30,382 nucleotides of DNA from Bacteroidales bacterium (GTDB taxonomy: Bacteria; Bacteroidota; Bacteroidia; Bacteroidales; UBA932): the NCBI GenBank assembly GCA_017615435.1, contig JAGAAF010000034.1, positions 1 to 30,382 of the forward strand, in the 5' to 3' direction. Shown here piece after piece: positions 1 through 8,034 of the stretch (the first letter of the stretch is position 1; each line of letters starts with the position of its first letter). The notes beneath the pieces were generated by a model, which was given only the letters and a program-made list of their open reading frames with translations, did not search any database and was not told the DNA's origin. Both the position numbers and the translations under genes were made by a program.

Positions 1-465
1 GTGCCACGCGTTCGCGACCACGGCCGGGGAGTCGAGCGCCTTGCCGCGCGCGGCGGTGTAGCGGTAAAGGGCCTCCTTCACCACGATTGAGAGCAGCGCG
101 GCCCAGAGCGCGAGACGGCCGGGCATAGGCAGGGTCTCACCCTGCAGCCAATGTGCGAACTTGATACCGCCCGAGGCTATGATCCCGATCGCCGCGCCCG
201 CAAGCGCCAAGCCCACGAACAGGGTGGCGAGAGTCTCGAACTTGCCGTGGCCGTAGTCGTGGCCATCATCCTGCGGCTTCGCCCCCACCCGCACGAACAC
301 AAGCACGATGAGGTCGGTAATGAAGTCCGAGAGCGAATGCACAGCGTCCGCGACCATTGCCGCCGAATGTCCGACGATTCCGGCCACGAACTTGAAAGCG
401 AGAAGCAGCAGATTTCCGATGCTTCCAACCAAAGTCACTACTGTCAGTTCCTTTTCGCGTGTCAT
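1..465 (-). CDS. Cation diffusion facilitator (CDF) family divalent metal transporter, partial (N-terminal 155 residues)
   Basis: Inner-membrane antiporter of the CDF family, which exports Zn2+ or a related divalent metal in exchange for protons. The gene runs off the left edge of the window. The frame opens at the ATG whose complement is at 463-465 and reads MTREKELTVV, then stays open for 155 codons. The second membrane helix carries the CDF metal site pattern ADAVHSLSD (His43 and Asp47), and the loop after it has HDYGHGKFE (residues 69-77), the family's second site. The visible part ends at ANAWH, where the HxxxD pair of helix 5 should begin, so the C-terminal helix and cytoplasmic domain lie outside. 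It is divergent from the lipoprotein gene at 534. A degenerate -7 element (TAAATTCG on the minus strand, 471-478) lies 5 bases from the ATG. The metal cannot be told from this fragment. Confidence 0.9.
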   Translation of the reverse strand, partial: MTREKELTVVTLVGSIGNLLLLAFKFVAGIVGHSAAMVADAVHSLSDFITDLIVLVFVRVGAKPQDDGHDYGHGKFETLATLFVGLALAGAAIGIIASGGIKFAHWLQGETLPMPGRLALWAALLSIVVKEALYRYTAARGKALDSPAVVANAWH

Positions 466-533
466 AGTCGCGAATTTAGCGTTTTTCGCAAAAATACCGG
501 CAACCTTTTTATTCGTTTTCGCATCTTTCAAAT

Positions 534-1064
534 ATGAGAAAAATGTTCTACGGAATACTGGCCCTGGCAGGGCTGGTGTTCACTACAGCTTGCGAAGGAT
601 TAATTCCGGGCAATCTTATTGTCGACTGGGCTCCAGTCGAAATCACAATCGAAGCCTACGATGCCGCGGGGAACTCCATCATTTCCCCCGATATGCCGGG
701 AATGAGCCTGACCTTCAAGGGCACGACCTACGAAGTGCAGGATCCTGCCTCACAGCGTGAAGAGTACCAGACAAAGGCATATATGGCCATTATGGCCGGA
801 CTCCAGGCTCGCCCGATTCAGGGAGACCAGGGCGAAATTGCAAAGTACATCCTCTGGTTCGGAGAAATCGACGGTGCGAAGGATATGGACGAAGACATCG
901 TCCTCAACTGGCCCGACGGATCGTCAGACACCATCCACTACCACTGCGGCAACCACCGCGAATGGCCCGAGCCAAAATGTGACCGTTCCTGGAAACTCAA
1001 CGGGAAAAAACACGAACGCTCTAATTTCATCTTTAACGGAAAGTCTTTGCCCGTCGCCGAATAG
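534..1064 (+). CDS. Small secreted lipoprotein of unknown function
   Basis: A 176-residue protein I do not recognise. It starts with a short basic N-terminus and a hydrophobic stretch ending in FTTAC, giving a plausible lipobox with Cys20 as the lipidated residue; it is therefore probably anchored in the outer or inner membrane. The mature part has no membrane segment and is rich in Asp, Glu, Trp and Gly, as in small beta-sandwich lipoproteins. A His/Cys-containing stretch (HYHCGNHREWPEPKC, residues 135-149) could bind metal or form a disulfide, but this is only a suggestion. The gene stands alone, divergent from the CDF transporter, and is followed by a strong hairpin at 1104. The ATG at 534 is preferred because the signal peptide begins there; Met4 would also work. 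Confidence 0.75.
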   Translation: MRKMFYGILALAGLVFTTACEGLIPGNLIVDWAPVEITIEAYDAAGNSIISPDMPGMSLTFKGTTYEVQDPASQREEYQTKAYMAIMAGLQARPIQGDQGEIAKYILWFGEIDGAKDMDEDIVLNWPDGSSDTIHYHCGNHREWPEPKCDRSWKLNGKKHERSNFIFNGKSLPVAE

Positions 1065-1103
1065 CCCCGTGGCGCGCAATCGCCTGATAATCAGCAGAAT
1101 ACT

Positions 1104-1138
1104 AAAAGTCGACTCCGAGTTTTTCGGAGTCGACTTTT
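1104..1138. terminator. Bidirectional intrinsic terminator between convergent genes
   Basis: A perfect 14-bp inverted repeat, AAAAGTCGACTCCG at 1104-1117 and its complement at 1125-1138, around a 7-base T-rich loop (one more A-T pair can form inside it). The left end is A-rich and the right end is T-rich, so it has a stem plus U-tract in either direction. It lies between the lipoprotein stop (1064) and the stop of the convergent CPBP protease gene (1193), exactly where a shared terminator is expected. Confidence 0.85.
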
Positions 1139-1192
1139 ATGAATTACCTGTAAATCAGGGAGTTGGGCGCCACGGCCAACGGCGGGGAGAGA

Positions 1193-2038
1193 TTATTTTG
1201 CCGGTTGGATACGCTTGAAGGTGACGAAGAAGAGGGCGACGAGCAATAAGCAGGCGGCGAGGACGGGCCAGTACCACTGGCCGAGGGCCTGCATCCAGTT
1301 GTCCATATCCTTCAGGGAGTCGATGTGACTCAGAATCAGCGCGAAAGTATTGTTCGTGAAGTGCATCAGCATCGTGAGCTTCAGCGAACGGGTCTTCCAG
1401 TAGACATATCCGAAGATGAGTCCAAGGATGATCGCGGGCACCATCTGCCAGATGTTCATATGGATCAGGCCGAAGAACACGGCCGAGAACAGAATCGCCC
1501 AAATTGGCCGGACTCCCCTGTCGAGCAATCCGCGGAGCACCATACCCCTGCAGAGCCACTCTTCGAAGATCGGGGCGAAGATCGACACGCAGAGGAAGTT
1601 GACCCAAAGCGTTCCGGAAGTCATACTCTTCAACGCCTCCTCAAGCCAGTCGGGCATCTCCGGGAGTACTGTTGTGATCGCATCTGACAACACTCCCGCA
1701 GCGAGAGTAACTATCATTACCAGCGCCGCGCAGAGCCAGCCGCCGAGCGGAGCGAAGTTCCCCACCTCCAACGGCGAACCGACCGCGCCGATTTCCATCT
1801 CCTTGCGGCGGCTGCGGACCGCGGCGAATATCATCGGAGGAATGAACATTATCGGATACGACAGTACCATTCCGTAATCCAATGCCGCCTCGGCGCCGAG
1901 GAACTTGGTGATGACAAGTGTCACCCCCGAACCCAATAGCACTCCGACAAGGAACCAGAATACCAGACCGAGTATTCCCCGCCATTTCGGGCTGAAATAC
2001 TCGAAGGTCTGATACAAATTATAATTACCTCTTCTCAT
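1193..2038 (-). CDS. CPBP (CAAX/Abi) family intramembrane metalloprotease
   Basis: A 281-residue polytopic membrane protein with the three motifs of the CPBP glutamic-protease superfamily: EEWLCRG (Glu159, Glu160, Arg164), FFGLIHMN (His193) and HFTNN (His226, Asn230). Hydrophobic segments lie around residues 20-45, 58-73, 100-120, 142-158, 175-195, 198-215 and 255-275. Bacterial members act on unknown substrates; roles in peptide maturation and self-immunity are known for some relatives. The ATG (2036-2038) overlaps the stop of the upstream nucleotidyltransferase gene by one base (TAATG), so the two are translationally coupled. No bacteriocin-like peptide gene is visible beside it, so an immunity role is not supported here. 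Confidence 0.88.
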   Translation of the reverse strand: MRRGNYNLYQTFEYFSPKWRGILGLVFWFLVGVLLGSGVTLVITKFLGAEAALDYGMVLSYPIMFIPPMIFAAVRSRRKEMEIGAVGSPLEVGNFAPLGGWLCAALVMIVTLAAGVLSDAITTVLPEMPDWLEEALKSMTSGTLWVNFLCVSIFAPIFEEWLCRGMVLRGLLDRGVRPIWAILFSAVFFGLIHMNIWQMVPAIILGLIFGYVYWKTRSLKLTMLMHFTNNTFALILSHIDSLKDMDNWMQALGQWYWPVLAACLLLVALFFVTFKRIQPAK

Positions 2039-2970
2039 TATTTATACAAAGGTGTCGGATACACGCCCTTGGCGACGAGTTCGGCGAACTTCGCGACGAC
2101 GGCGGGACGGTCTTCCTTGAAGGTGACGCCGAACCAGCGGTCGGGTGTGCCGAGGACATCGCAGGAGGCGGCGCCGCTCTTGATGAGGTTGTCCACCACG
2201 AACGGGATGTAGAACTCCTTCTTCAGTTCGTTGATATTGGCCTTCAGGAACTCCACGAAGATAGCGCGGCTCGCTTCGAAATAATCCGGAGTGAAGCACC
2301 ACATATTCATAGAGCAGAGATCCTTCGGCTTGAGCTCGACGCGCTCGCCAGTGACGGAATTGTCTCCGCGAAGCTTGCCGTCGGCCTCGAACATCACGTT
2401 ATGATGCTCCACGACATCGGTCAGATGGAAATCAGCGTCGTAGCTGCAGATTCCGCGCGACACGCCACCGCTCTCGGAGAGTGTGTTGTCCACCTCGAAA
2501 CCGATGATGCCATAGACGCCCTTGGTCGATTCGTGAGCCTTGCACCACTCTGCTGCCAGACGGAAAGAGTCGTGTCCGTAATAGTCGTCGCCGTTGATCA
2601 CCACGAAAGGAGTGTCGATCACATCGGCTGCCATAAGCATAGCGTGAGCCGTGCCCCAGGGCTTCTCGCGGGCCGGGTTCAGCACAAAACCGGCAGGAAT
2701 CTTCTCGAGTTCCTGGGTGACGAATGCGAACTCCAGGGGTGCGCCGTCCGGGCACCTGACGCCTGCGTACTTTTCGCGAACGTGCTCTTCCATCGCTTCG
2801 CGGAAATACTCGCGGACGATGTAAACCACCTTGCCGAATCCGGCCTTGACGGCATCGTAAATGGAATAATCAATGATGGTCTCTCCGGAGGGGCCGAGGC
2901 CGTCCATCTGCTTGAGTCCGCCATAACGGCTGCCCATACCGGCAGCGAGAACTAATAGTGTAGGTTTCAT
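2038..2970 (-). CDS. NDP-sugar pyrophosphorylase-like nucleotidyltransferase
   Basis: A 310-residue soluble enzyme of the nucleotidyltransferase (GT-A-like Rossmann) superfamily. The N-terminus MKPTLLVLAAGMGSRYGGLK holds the NTP-binding Gly-rich loop with its conserved Arg and Lys, and INGDDYYG near residue 135 is the metal-binding Asp motif. These enzymes join a sugar 1-phosphate to an NTP; the sugar cannot be told from sequence, and it lacks the left-handed helix repeats of GlmU. I place the start at the ATG complementary to 2968-2970, because the family begins there; an in-frame ATG exists at 2994 but would lie on top of the -7 promoter element. It is the first gene of a two-gene unit with the CPBP protease. 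Confidence 0.85.
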   Translation of the reverse strand: MKPTLLVLAAGMGSRYGGLKQMDGLGPSGETIIDYSIYDAVKAGFGKVVYIVREYFREAMEEHVREKYAGVRCPDGAPLEFAFVTQELEKIPAGFVLNPAREKPWGTAHAMLMAADVIDTPFVVINGDDYYGHDSFRLAAEWCKAHESTKGVYGIIGFEVDNTLSESGGVSRGICSYDADFHLTDVVEHHNVMFEADGKLRGDNSVTGERVELKPKDLCSMNMWCFTPDYFEASRAIFVEFLKANINELKKEFYIPFVVDNLIKSGAASCDVLGTPDRWFGVTFKEDRPAVVAKFAELVAKGVYPTPLYK

Positions 2971-2990
2971 AATGTGGCTTTTATTGTTAT

Positions 2991-3010
2991 GCAAATTTAA
3001 CTAAATTTGC
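2991..3010. promoter_or_regulatory. Back-to-back divergent -7 promoter elements forming an inverted repeat
   Basis: GCAAATTTA at 2991-2999 and TAAATTTGC at 3002-3010 are perfect complements separated by AC. Read outward, each arm contains TAAATTTG, a full match to the Bacteroidota -7 consensus TAnnTTTG: the minus-strand copy (2992-2999) serves the nucleotidyltransferase gene at 2970, the plus-strand copy (3002-3009) serves the gene at 3017. The -33 elements are weak (TTTT 19 bases upstream on the plus strand). Confidence 0.7.
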
Positions 3011-3016
3011 GACAAT

Positions 3017-3343
3017 ATGGGCTATATGAAAGATATTTGGGACAAAAGCAAGGACGGCAACCGCAAGGAGCAGCGTTCTTTGCTTCGTGTAGTCATAGTA
3101 GCAGTGGGTCTGGCCGTGATTTTTCTCTTCGTGAAGAAGGACAATGTCGTACGCTGGATTCAAGGCGGATTCACGATAGCCCGTCAGAACAAGGAGATCA
3201 GGGCCAACGACAAAAAGATCCGCGAACTGGATGAAAGAATCGAAGCCCTCACCTCGAACCGCGACTCCCTGGAGAAGTTCGCACGCGAAAACTGGAACTT
3301 CGCGGAGCGCGGCGACGACATTTATCTGATTCCGGACAAATAG
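3017..3343 (+). CDS. FtsB/DivIC-like septum formation initiator protein
   Basis: A 108-residue bitopic membrane protein: a basic cytoplasmic N-terminus (residues 1-21), one membrane helix (about 22-39), a charged coiled coil (about 55-90) and a C-terminal motif LEKFARENWNFAERGDDIYLI-like tail typical of the DivIC/FtsB family. It is expected to bind the FtsL/FtsQ-type partner in the divisome at midcell. The plus-strand -7 element TAAATTTG ends 7 bases before this ATG, so the mRNA may be leaderless from 3017; Met4 (3026) is an alternative start. It heads a likely operon with the Porin_10 protein 30 bases downstream. Confidence 0.85.
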   Translation: MGYMKDIWDKSKDGNRKEQRSLLRVVIVAVGLAVIFLFVKKDNVVRWIQGGFTIARQNKEIRANDKKIRELDERIEALTSNRDSLEKFARENWNFAERGDDIYLIPDK

Positions 3344-3373
3344 TGGCACGATAGTGGCTGATAGAGCGCAAGA

Positions 3374-6094
3374 ATGAAGTCAGGTCTTAAAAGGTTCGTA
3401 TTTCCAATAGCACTTTTCGGAAGCATCGCAATCGCGATAGCCGCCGAGATGGCTTCGGGTCCCTCTCAGCTCGGGCCCTATGAGCCAGCGACCTACGACC
3501 CTGCTCCCGACACCGTCGTCTACCCCGTCAGCAACTACAAAGCCCGCCGCAAGGGCAACTTCGAGAAGGTGGAGATAGCCGACTCCCTGCTCGGCGGCCC
3601 GGACACGCTACTCTTCGAAGAAGACGAGGAGATTCTGGACACCCTCCCGCATCTGACAGCCCGCGACACCATCAAGGCGCCCGATTCGCTCCGCGAACTG
3701 GATCCGTGGAGATATAAATACTATGTCGCCCTTCTGGATTCGCTGACGCACCACGAAGTGGCCGATTCCCTCCAGAACGAAGGCGACTCGCTGATGGACT
3801 CTTCCCTCGAGTGGAAGGATTCCCTGCGCAGGGAGCAAGATTCCATCGCGCGCATTTCGGTCCTGAACCTCGCCCTGGCCGACTCCACCCACGCCGAATT
3901 CAACTGGTCCGAGCGCCATAGGCTCGATTCCACTTACTTTGCGGACAGCACCGCCCGCGCAAAAGCCGCTTTCCTGGCGTGGTACAACGGCCTCAGCAAG
4001 GAAGAACGCAAGAAATACGACTTCGAGCAGAAAGAGCTCCGCAAGAAAGCCATACGCGACAGCCTGGACCGCATCAACGCCGAGAAGCAGGCCCTCAGGG
4101 ACTCCATCCGCGAAAATACCCCGCGCATTCTGGACACCTACGCCGTGCCGGATTCGATGCACTTCAAGCGCATTATCGCGTGGACAGAGGACCGCGACTT
4201 CGGGCAGCTCAAGCCCTATGTGCCGGACACAAGCTACAATTACCACTTCTACGATTACAGGTTCCTGCGCGAAGATGTGAACGCCACCTGGCTCGGAGTG
4301 GCGGGAACGCCTGTGCAAAGCTATAATTTCCTGGGCAGGAAAACGACGGGCGTGAGTTTCTACGACCCTTACGAGACGTGGACCTTCAACCCGGAGACCT
4401 TTACCCAGTACAATACGAAGACCCCTCATACCGAACTCGCCTACTACGGAACTCTCCTGGCCGGCGACGAGAAGGAGTCTGACAATATCCACATCTTCAC
4501 GACCCAGAACATCACCCCGCAGCTCAACTTCAACCTGCTTTACGACAAGTGGGGCGGCGGAGGTATGCTCGTAAACGAAAAGGTCAAGAACAAGACCGCC
4601 GCGGCCGGTATCAATTACCTCGGCAAGCGCTACCTGGCCAATGCCGGCATCATCCACAACACCGTGGAGATGGGTGAAAACGGAGGTATTGTGGACGTGA
4701 AGAAGTTCAGGGATTCCACCTATCAGGACATACGAGAGGTGCCCGTCGCTATGACGCAGGCGCAGTCCAACAACAAGAAGTTCACCGCCTACGCCGACCA
4801 GCAGCTGCGCATCCCGTTCGATTTCATCAACACGTGGAGGGCGAAGCGCGACAGCACCTTCGTTCCCGACAGCACCGCGGATGTGACCACCGCCTTCATC
4901 GGCCACGCCGTCGAATACTCCAAGTACCAGCGCGAATTCGTCAACGGCACCGACGCCGACTCGCTCGGGCAGACGCGCCTGGACAACCGCATCTACCTCC
5001 GCCTCCAGCCGTGGAGCGCGGACGGACTGATCTCGAAGATCGACGTGGGCATAGGCGATTACATCCACAGCTACCACAAAGTCACCGCCGCCGACACCAG
5101 CAGGGCCTACGAGAACTCGCTGTATACCTATGCCGGAGCGCGCGGGCAGTTCACCGACAACGCACGTTGGGACGCGAAAGCGCATCTGGTGTTCGCGGGC
5201 GCGGACGCCGGAAATATGGATCTGCAGGCCAACCTCGGAATGGAGTTCTACCCCTTCCGGCGGGCGCGCCGCTCCCCCGTCGCCCTCACTGCCAGCTTCA
5301 GCGAAAGCCTGACCGGCGCCACTTACTACGAGCGCCATATGTACAGCACCGTGAATCCGCTCTACCGTTGGGACAAAAACTTCTCGAAGACCTCCATCAC
5401 GAAGGTTGAAGGTTCCCTCAACATTCCTCACTGGAAGTTGGAAGCGAAAGGCGGCTATGCCCTGCTGGGCAACTACGTCTACCACGACACCCTCGGAATC
5501 GCAAAGCAGTACTCCGACGGCGTGATCAGCGTGATTTCGGCATACCTTCGCAAGGAATTCGTCATCGCGAACTTCCTGCATCTGGACAACAGAGTACTCG
5601 CGCAATACTCCTCCAACCAGAACGTCCTGCCTCTCCCGGCCCTTGCCCTCAACCTGAAGTACTTCATCCAGTTCCCCGTGGAGAAGAACGTGCTCGATAT
5701 GCAGATAGGAGTTAACGCGTGGTGGAACACGAAGTGGTATTCTCCCGAGTGGAATTACATCACGGGCACTTTCAAGAACCAGCACGAATACGCCTATAAC
5801 AACGGTCCCTACTTCGACGCGTTCGTCAATATGCAGTGGAAGCAGGTAACCCTGTTCATCAAGTACCAGAACGCGGGCGACGGATGGCCTATGGACCAGC
5901 CCGACCTGTTCAGTTCGCACAGGCGCGTCATCACAAGCACAGGCGGCAAGGGCCTCAAGCTCGGCATCTGGTGGCCGTTCTACGTCTCCCCCACCCAGAA
6001 CAAGAAACTCGACGCAAGCACTGGCGGGGGCGGCGGCGGTTCTGGCGGCGGCTTAGGCGCCCTTAAGAGCGGCATAAGCAAAATGAGCCGATGA
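3374..6094 (+). CDS. Porin_10-type outer-membrane beta-barrel protein with a long Asp/Ser-rich N-terminal region
   Basis: A 906-residue exported protein. Residues 1-24 form a signal peptide. Residues about 50-250 are hydrophilic and predicted helical, with many repeated Asp-Ser-Leu/Ile units (PDSL, LDSL, ADSL, GDSL, KDSL, RDSL, RDSI). From about residue 300 the sequence matches the Bacteroidota putative porin family (Porin_10): WLGVAGTPVQSYNFLGR, then YNTKTPHTELAYYG and FTTQNITPQLNFNLLYDKW, followed by alternating amphipathic strands to GIWWPFYV. Substrate is unknown. The protein does not end on the usual terminal beta-strand: about 28 further residues include a poly-Gly run (GGGGGGSGGG) and a basic tail. 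Its stop overlaps the start of the FtsX-like gene (ATGA, 6091-6094). Confidence 0.85.
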   Translation: MKSGLKRFVFPIALFGSIAIAIAAEMASGPSQLGPYEPATYDPAPDTVVYPVSNYKARRKGNFEKVEIADSLLGGPDTLLFEEDEEILDTLPHLTARDTIKAPDSLRELDPWRYKYYVALLDSLTHHEVADSLQNEGDSLMDSSLEWKDSLRREQDSIARISVLNLALADSTHAEFNWSERHRLDSTYFADSTARAKAAFLAWYNGLSKEERKKYDFEQKELRKKAIRDSLDRINAEKQALRDSIRENTPRILDTYAVPDSMHFKRIIAWTEDRDFGQLKPYVPDTSYNYHFYDYRFLREDVNATWLGVAGTPVQSYNFLGRKTTGVSFYDPYETWTFNPETFTQYNTKTPHTELAYYGTLLAGDEKESDNIHIFTTQNITPQLNFNLLYDKWGGGGMLVNEKVKNKTAAAGINYLGKRYLANAGIIHNTVEMGENGGIVDVKKFRDSTYQDIREVPVAMTQAQSNNKKFTAYADQQLRIPFDFINTWRAKRDSTFVPDSTADVTTAFIGHAVEYSKYQREFVNGTDADSLGQTRLDNRIYLRLQPWSADGLISKIDVGIGDYIHSYHKVTAADTSRAYENSLYTYAGARGQFTDNARWDAKAHLVFAGADAGNMDLQANLGMEFYPFRRARRSPVALTASFSESLTGATYYERHMYSTVNPLYRWDKNFSKTSITKVEGSLNIPHWKLEAKGGYALLGNYVYHDTLGIAKQYSDGVISVISAYLRKEFVIANFLHLDNRVLAQYSSNQNVLPLPALALNLKYFIQFPVEKNVLDMQIGVNAWWNTKWYSPEWNYITGTFKNQHEYAYNNGPYFDAFVNMQWKQVTLFIKYQNAGDGWPMDQPDLFSSHRRVITSTGGKGLKLGIWWPFYVSPTQNKKLDASTGGGGGGSGGGLGALKSGISKMSR

Positions 6095-7206
6095 AAGCCG
6101 ACAGCTTCATAGCCTCCAAAATAAGGTTCAAGGGCAAGGTGTCCGTGTGGGCGACCGCCATCTCCGCTTTCGTTATGATAGTGTCGGTGAGCGTCGCGTC
6201 CGGATACCGCAAGGCCCTGCGTGACGCAATCTCGGACACGGTATCGGACGTCGTGCTCACCGACACTGCAGCAATCCGCTTCACTCCCGAACTTCAGCAG
6301 ACGCTCGCGCAAGTGCAGGGCATCCGCAGCTGCGAACCCGTGGTCATAGAGCCGGGAATAGTGCGCAGCGGCGAAGTGCTCGAGGGGGTGGTGTTCAAGG
6401 GCGTGCCGGCGATGACCGACCGTCTGCAGGTCCGCATCCCGGGGAGACTCGCGCGCAAGGCGGGCCTCGCCGTGGGCGATCCGATGCTGTCGTACTTCGT
6501 GGGCGAGAAGGTCAAGCTGCGCAAGTTTACGGTCGCGGAGGTGTATGAGCCCGCCGTGGAGTTGGACAACACGCTGATAGTCTACTGCCCCCTGGCCGAC
6601 CTCCAGCGCCTGCTGGGCTATGCGGAGGACGAATCGGGCGCGCTCGAGATCCGGCTGGCCGACGAATTCCGCACGCGCGGGGGTATGATTGAGAAGGCCG
6701 GCGAGATCGGGTACTCGACCGGGCTGCTGTCTGCGGCATCGTCCTACCGGTTCGCGAATCTTTTCGACTGGATGCAGCTCATCGATATGAATGTTCTCGC
6801 AATCCTGCTGCTGATGGCGCTGGTCGCGGCGTTCAATATGATATCGGGGCTGCTTATTATGATTATGCGCAGTACTCCGACCATCGGCACTTTGAAAGCG
6901 CTAGGTATGCCGGACCGCGGGATCGCCCGCACCTTCCTGCGCGTCGCGTCGCGCTCTACGGTGCTGGGCCTGGCGGCCGGCAATGCGGCTGCGCTGCTCT
7001 TCTGCCTGATTCAGGGCACGACTCACCTCATCAAGCTCAACCCGGCCAACTACTTCGTCTCGTATGTGCCCGTGAGCGTGAACATCCCGGCCATCTTGGT
7101 GACCGACATACTCGCTTGGTGCGTGATTATGCTTTTGCTGTTGCTGCCGTCGCTGCAGATCTCCAGAATAGATCCCGCAAAGTCTGTGAAGGGCGAAACG
7201 CTCTAG
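6091..7206 (+). CDS. FtsX/LolE-like ABC transporter permease
   Basis: A 371-residue inner-membrane protein with the layout of MacB/FtsX/LolCE permeases: helix 1 at residues 18-38, a periplasmic domain of about 190 residues, then three helices at 233-258, 290-309 and 332-354. The cytoplasmic loop TPTIGTLKALGMPDRGIARTF (261-282) is the conserved coupling-helix region that contacts the ATPase. LolCE/MacB-type permeases move lipoproteins or substrates out of the inner membrane using an ATPase partner. No ATPase gene of this type lies next to it, so a partner elsewhere is required. Start overlaps the porin stop by four bases, so both are made together. Its stop (7204-7206) touches the stop of the convergent TPR gene. 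Confidence 0.85.
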   Translation: MKADSFIASKIRFKGKVSVWATAISAFVMIVSVSVASGYRKALRDAISDTVSDVVLTDTAAIRFTPELQQTLAQVQGIRSCEPVVIEPGIVRSGEVLEGVVFKGVPAMTDRLQVRIPGRLARKAGLAVGDPMLSYFVGEKVKLRKFTVAEVYEPAVELDNTLIVYCPLADLQRLLGYAEDESGALEIRLADEFRTRGGMIEKAGEIGYSTGLLSAASSYRFANLFDWMQLIDMNVLAILLLMALVAAFNMISGLLIMIMRSTPTIGTLKALGMPDRGIARTFLRVASRSTVLGLAAGNAAALLFCLIQGTTHLIKLNPANYFVSYVPVSVNIPAILVTDILAWCVIMLLLLLPSLQISRIDPAKSVKGETL

Positions 7207-8034
7207 CTATTTCTTTTTGGCCTTGCGCCTCTCGATTATCTTGATGTTGGTCTTGGCGACTTCGTCGTCCGGGTTCAGCTTCAGGGCCTTTTTGTAGAAT
7301 TTCATCGCCTTCTTATCGTTACCCTTCGCGACCAGCCAGTAAGAACCGATGTTATCCTGGTAATTGGAGTCCTTAGGAAACAGCTTGGCGAGCGCTTGAG
7401 ATAGTGAGTAGAACGACTCGTATGCAGCAGGTGTTCCGATGTTCCAGAGCGGGAGACAGCGCAGTGAAAGCATTTCAGACAAATCCCCGTCTTTCGCCGT
7501 AACGCCATTTACCAGCCACTCAGGATGAGTGGTTTTCTCCATCTCCACTATCTTTTCAATCTCCTTCACCGCCATATCCGGAGATTCCTTCTCATAGGCG
7601 AAAAGGCACTCGATGAGGTCGTTGCGGTAGACCATTTCCGTGGGATAGAGTTCGATGGCCTTGTAGAGATAACTGACAGCTTTGCCGAACAGTTCGTCGT
7701 CGAAGAACATCTCCTCGAAGAAATTCACCACCTTTCCGGTCGAGTCCGGAACGGAAAGGGCCGGTTTGTTGCCCAGATACTTGCTGCCCTCTTTTGCGAC
7801 CAGCTGCGTAGTCATACTCTTGTCCAGGTAGTAATTGCAGCGGGCCTCCAGCATCATACCGTCGTCGGGGAACGCAGCCTCCCATTTGTCAATGAAAGTC
7901 TCGATTCCCACACCGGAATAACTCAGGCGGTTCACCAGACGAAGATACTTCTCGAGGTACTCCTCCTTCGTGCTCTGCGCAGCTACCGCCACCGCAACCA
8001 CCAGCGCCAAAACCGTTACAATTATCTTTTTCAT
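7207..8034 (-). CDS. Secreted tetratricopeptide-repeat protein
   Basis: A 275-residue periplasmic protein. The N-terminus has a signal peptide (basic KK, hydrophobic core, cut near VAAQS at residues 18-21). At least two TPR-like units are readable: one around residues 115-150 (AVSYLYKAIELYPTEMVYRNDLIE) and one at about 238-265 (AMKFYKKALKLNPDDEVAKTN). The middle is less regular. TPR proteins are scaffolds; no partner is suggested by sequence. It overlaps the preceding SRPBCC gene by four bases (ATGA at 8031-8034), so they share a transcript from the 8462-8469 promoter. Confidence 0.8.
   Translation of the reverse strand: MKKIIVTVLALVVAVAVAAQSTKEEYLEKYLRLVNRLSYSGVGIETFIDKWEAAFPDDGMMLEARCNYYLDKSMTTQLVAKEGSKYLGNKPALSVPDSTGKVVNFFEEMFFDDELFGKAVSYLYKAIELYPTEMVYRNDLIECLFAYEKESPDMAVKEIEKIVEMEKTTHPEWLVNGVTAKDGDLSEMLSLRCLPLWNIGTPAAYESFYSLSQALAKLFPKDSNYQDNIGSYWLVAKGNDKKAMKFYKKALKLNPDDEVAKTNIKIIERRKAKKK

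Noticed and set aside
1193..2970. CPBP protease as part of a bacteriocin immunity locus
   Set aside because: No small peptide gene with a double-Gly leader or export ATPase is seen nearby; the partner is a sugar nucleotidyltransferase.
3340..3358. Direct repeat of ATAGTGGC between the FtsB-like and porin genes
   Set aside because: Two 8-base copies only; too short to separate from chance, with no other mobile-element sign.
3608..5920. A 770-codon open frame on the minus strand, opposite the porin gene
   Set aside because: It lies fully within the porin gene, which has a signal peptide, family motifs and a coupled downstream gene. The antisense product is Val/Glu/Arg/Gly-rich without any motif; in GC-rich genes with strong third-position bias, antisense frames lack stops.
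6025..6058. GGC/GGT-rich tract suggesting a microsatellite
   Set aside because: It is in frame and encodes the poly-Gly tail of the porin; it is imperfect and too short to call phase variation.
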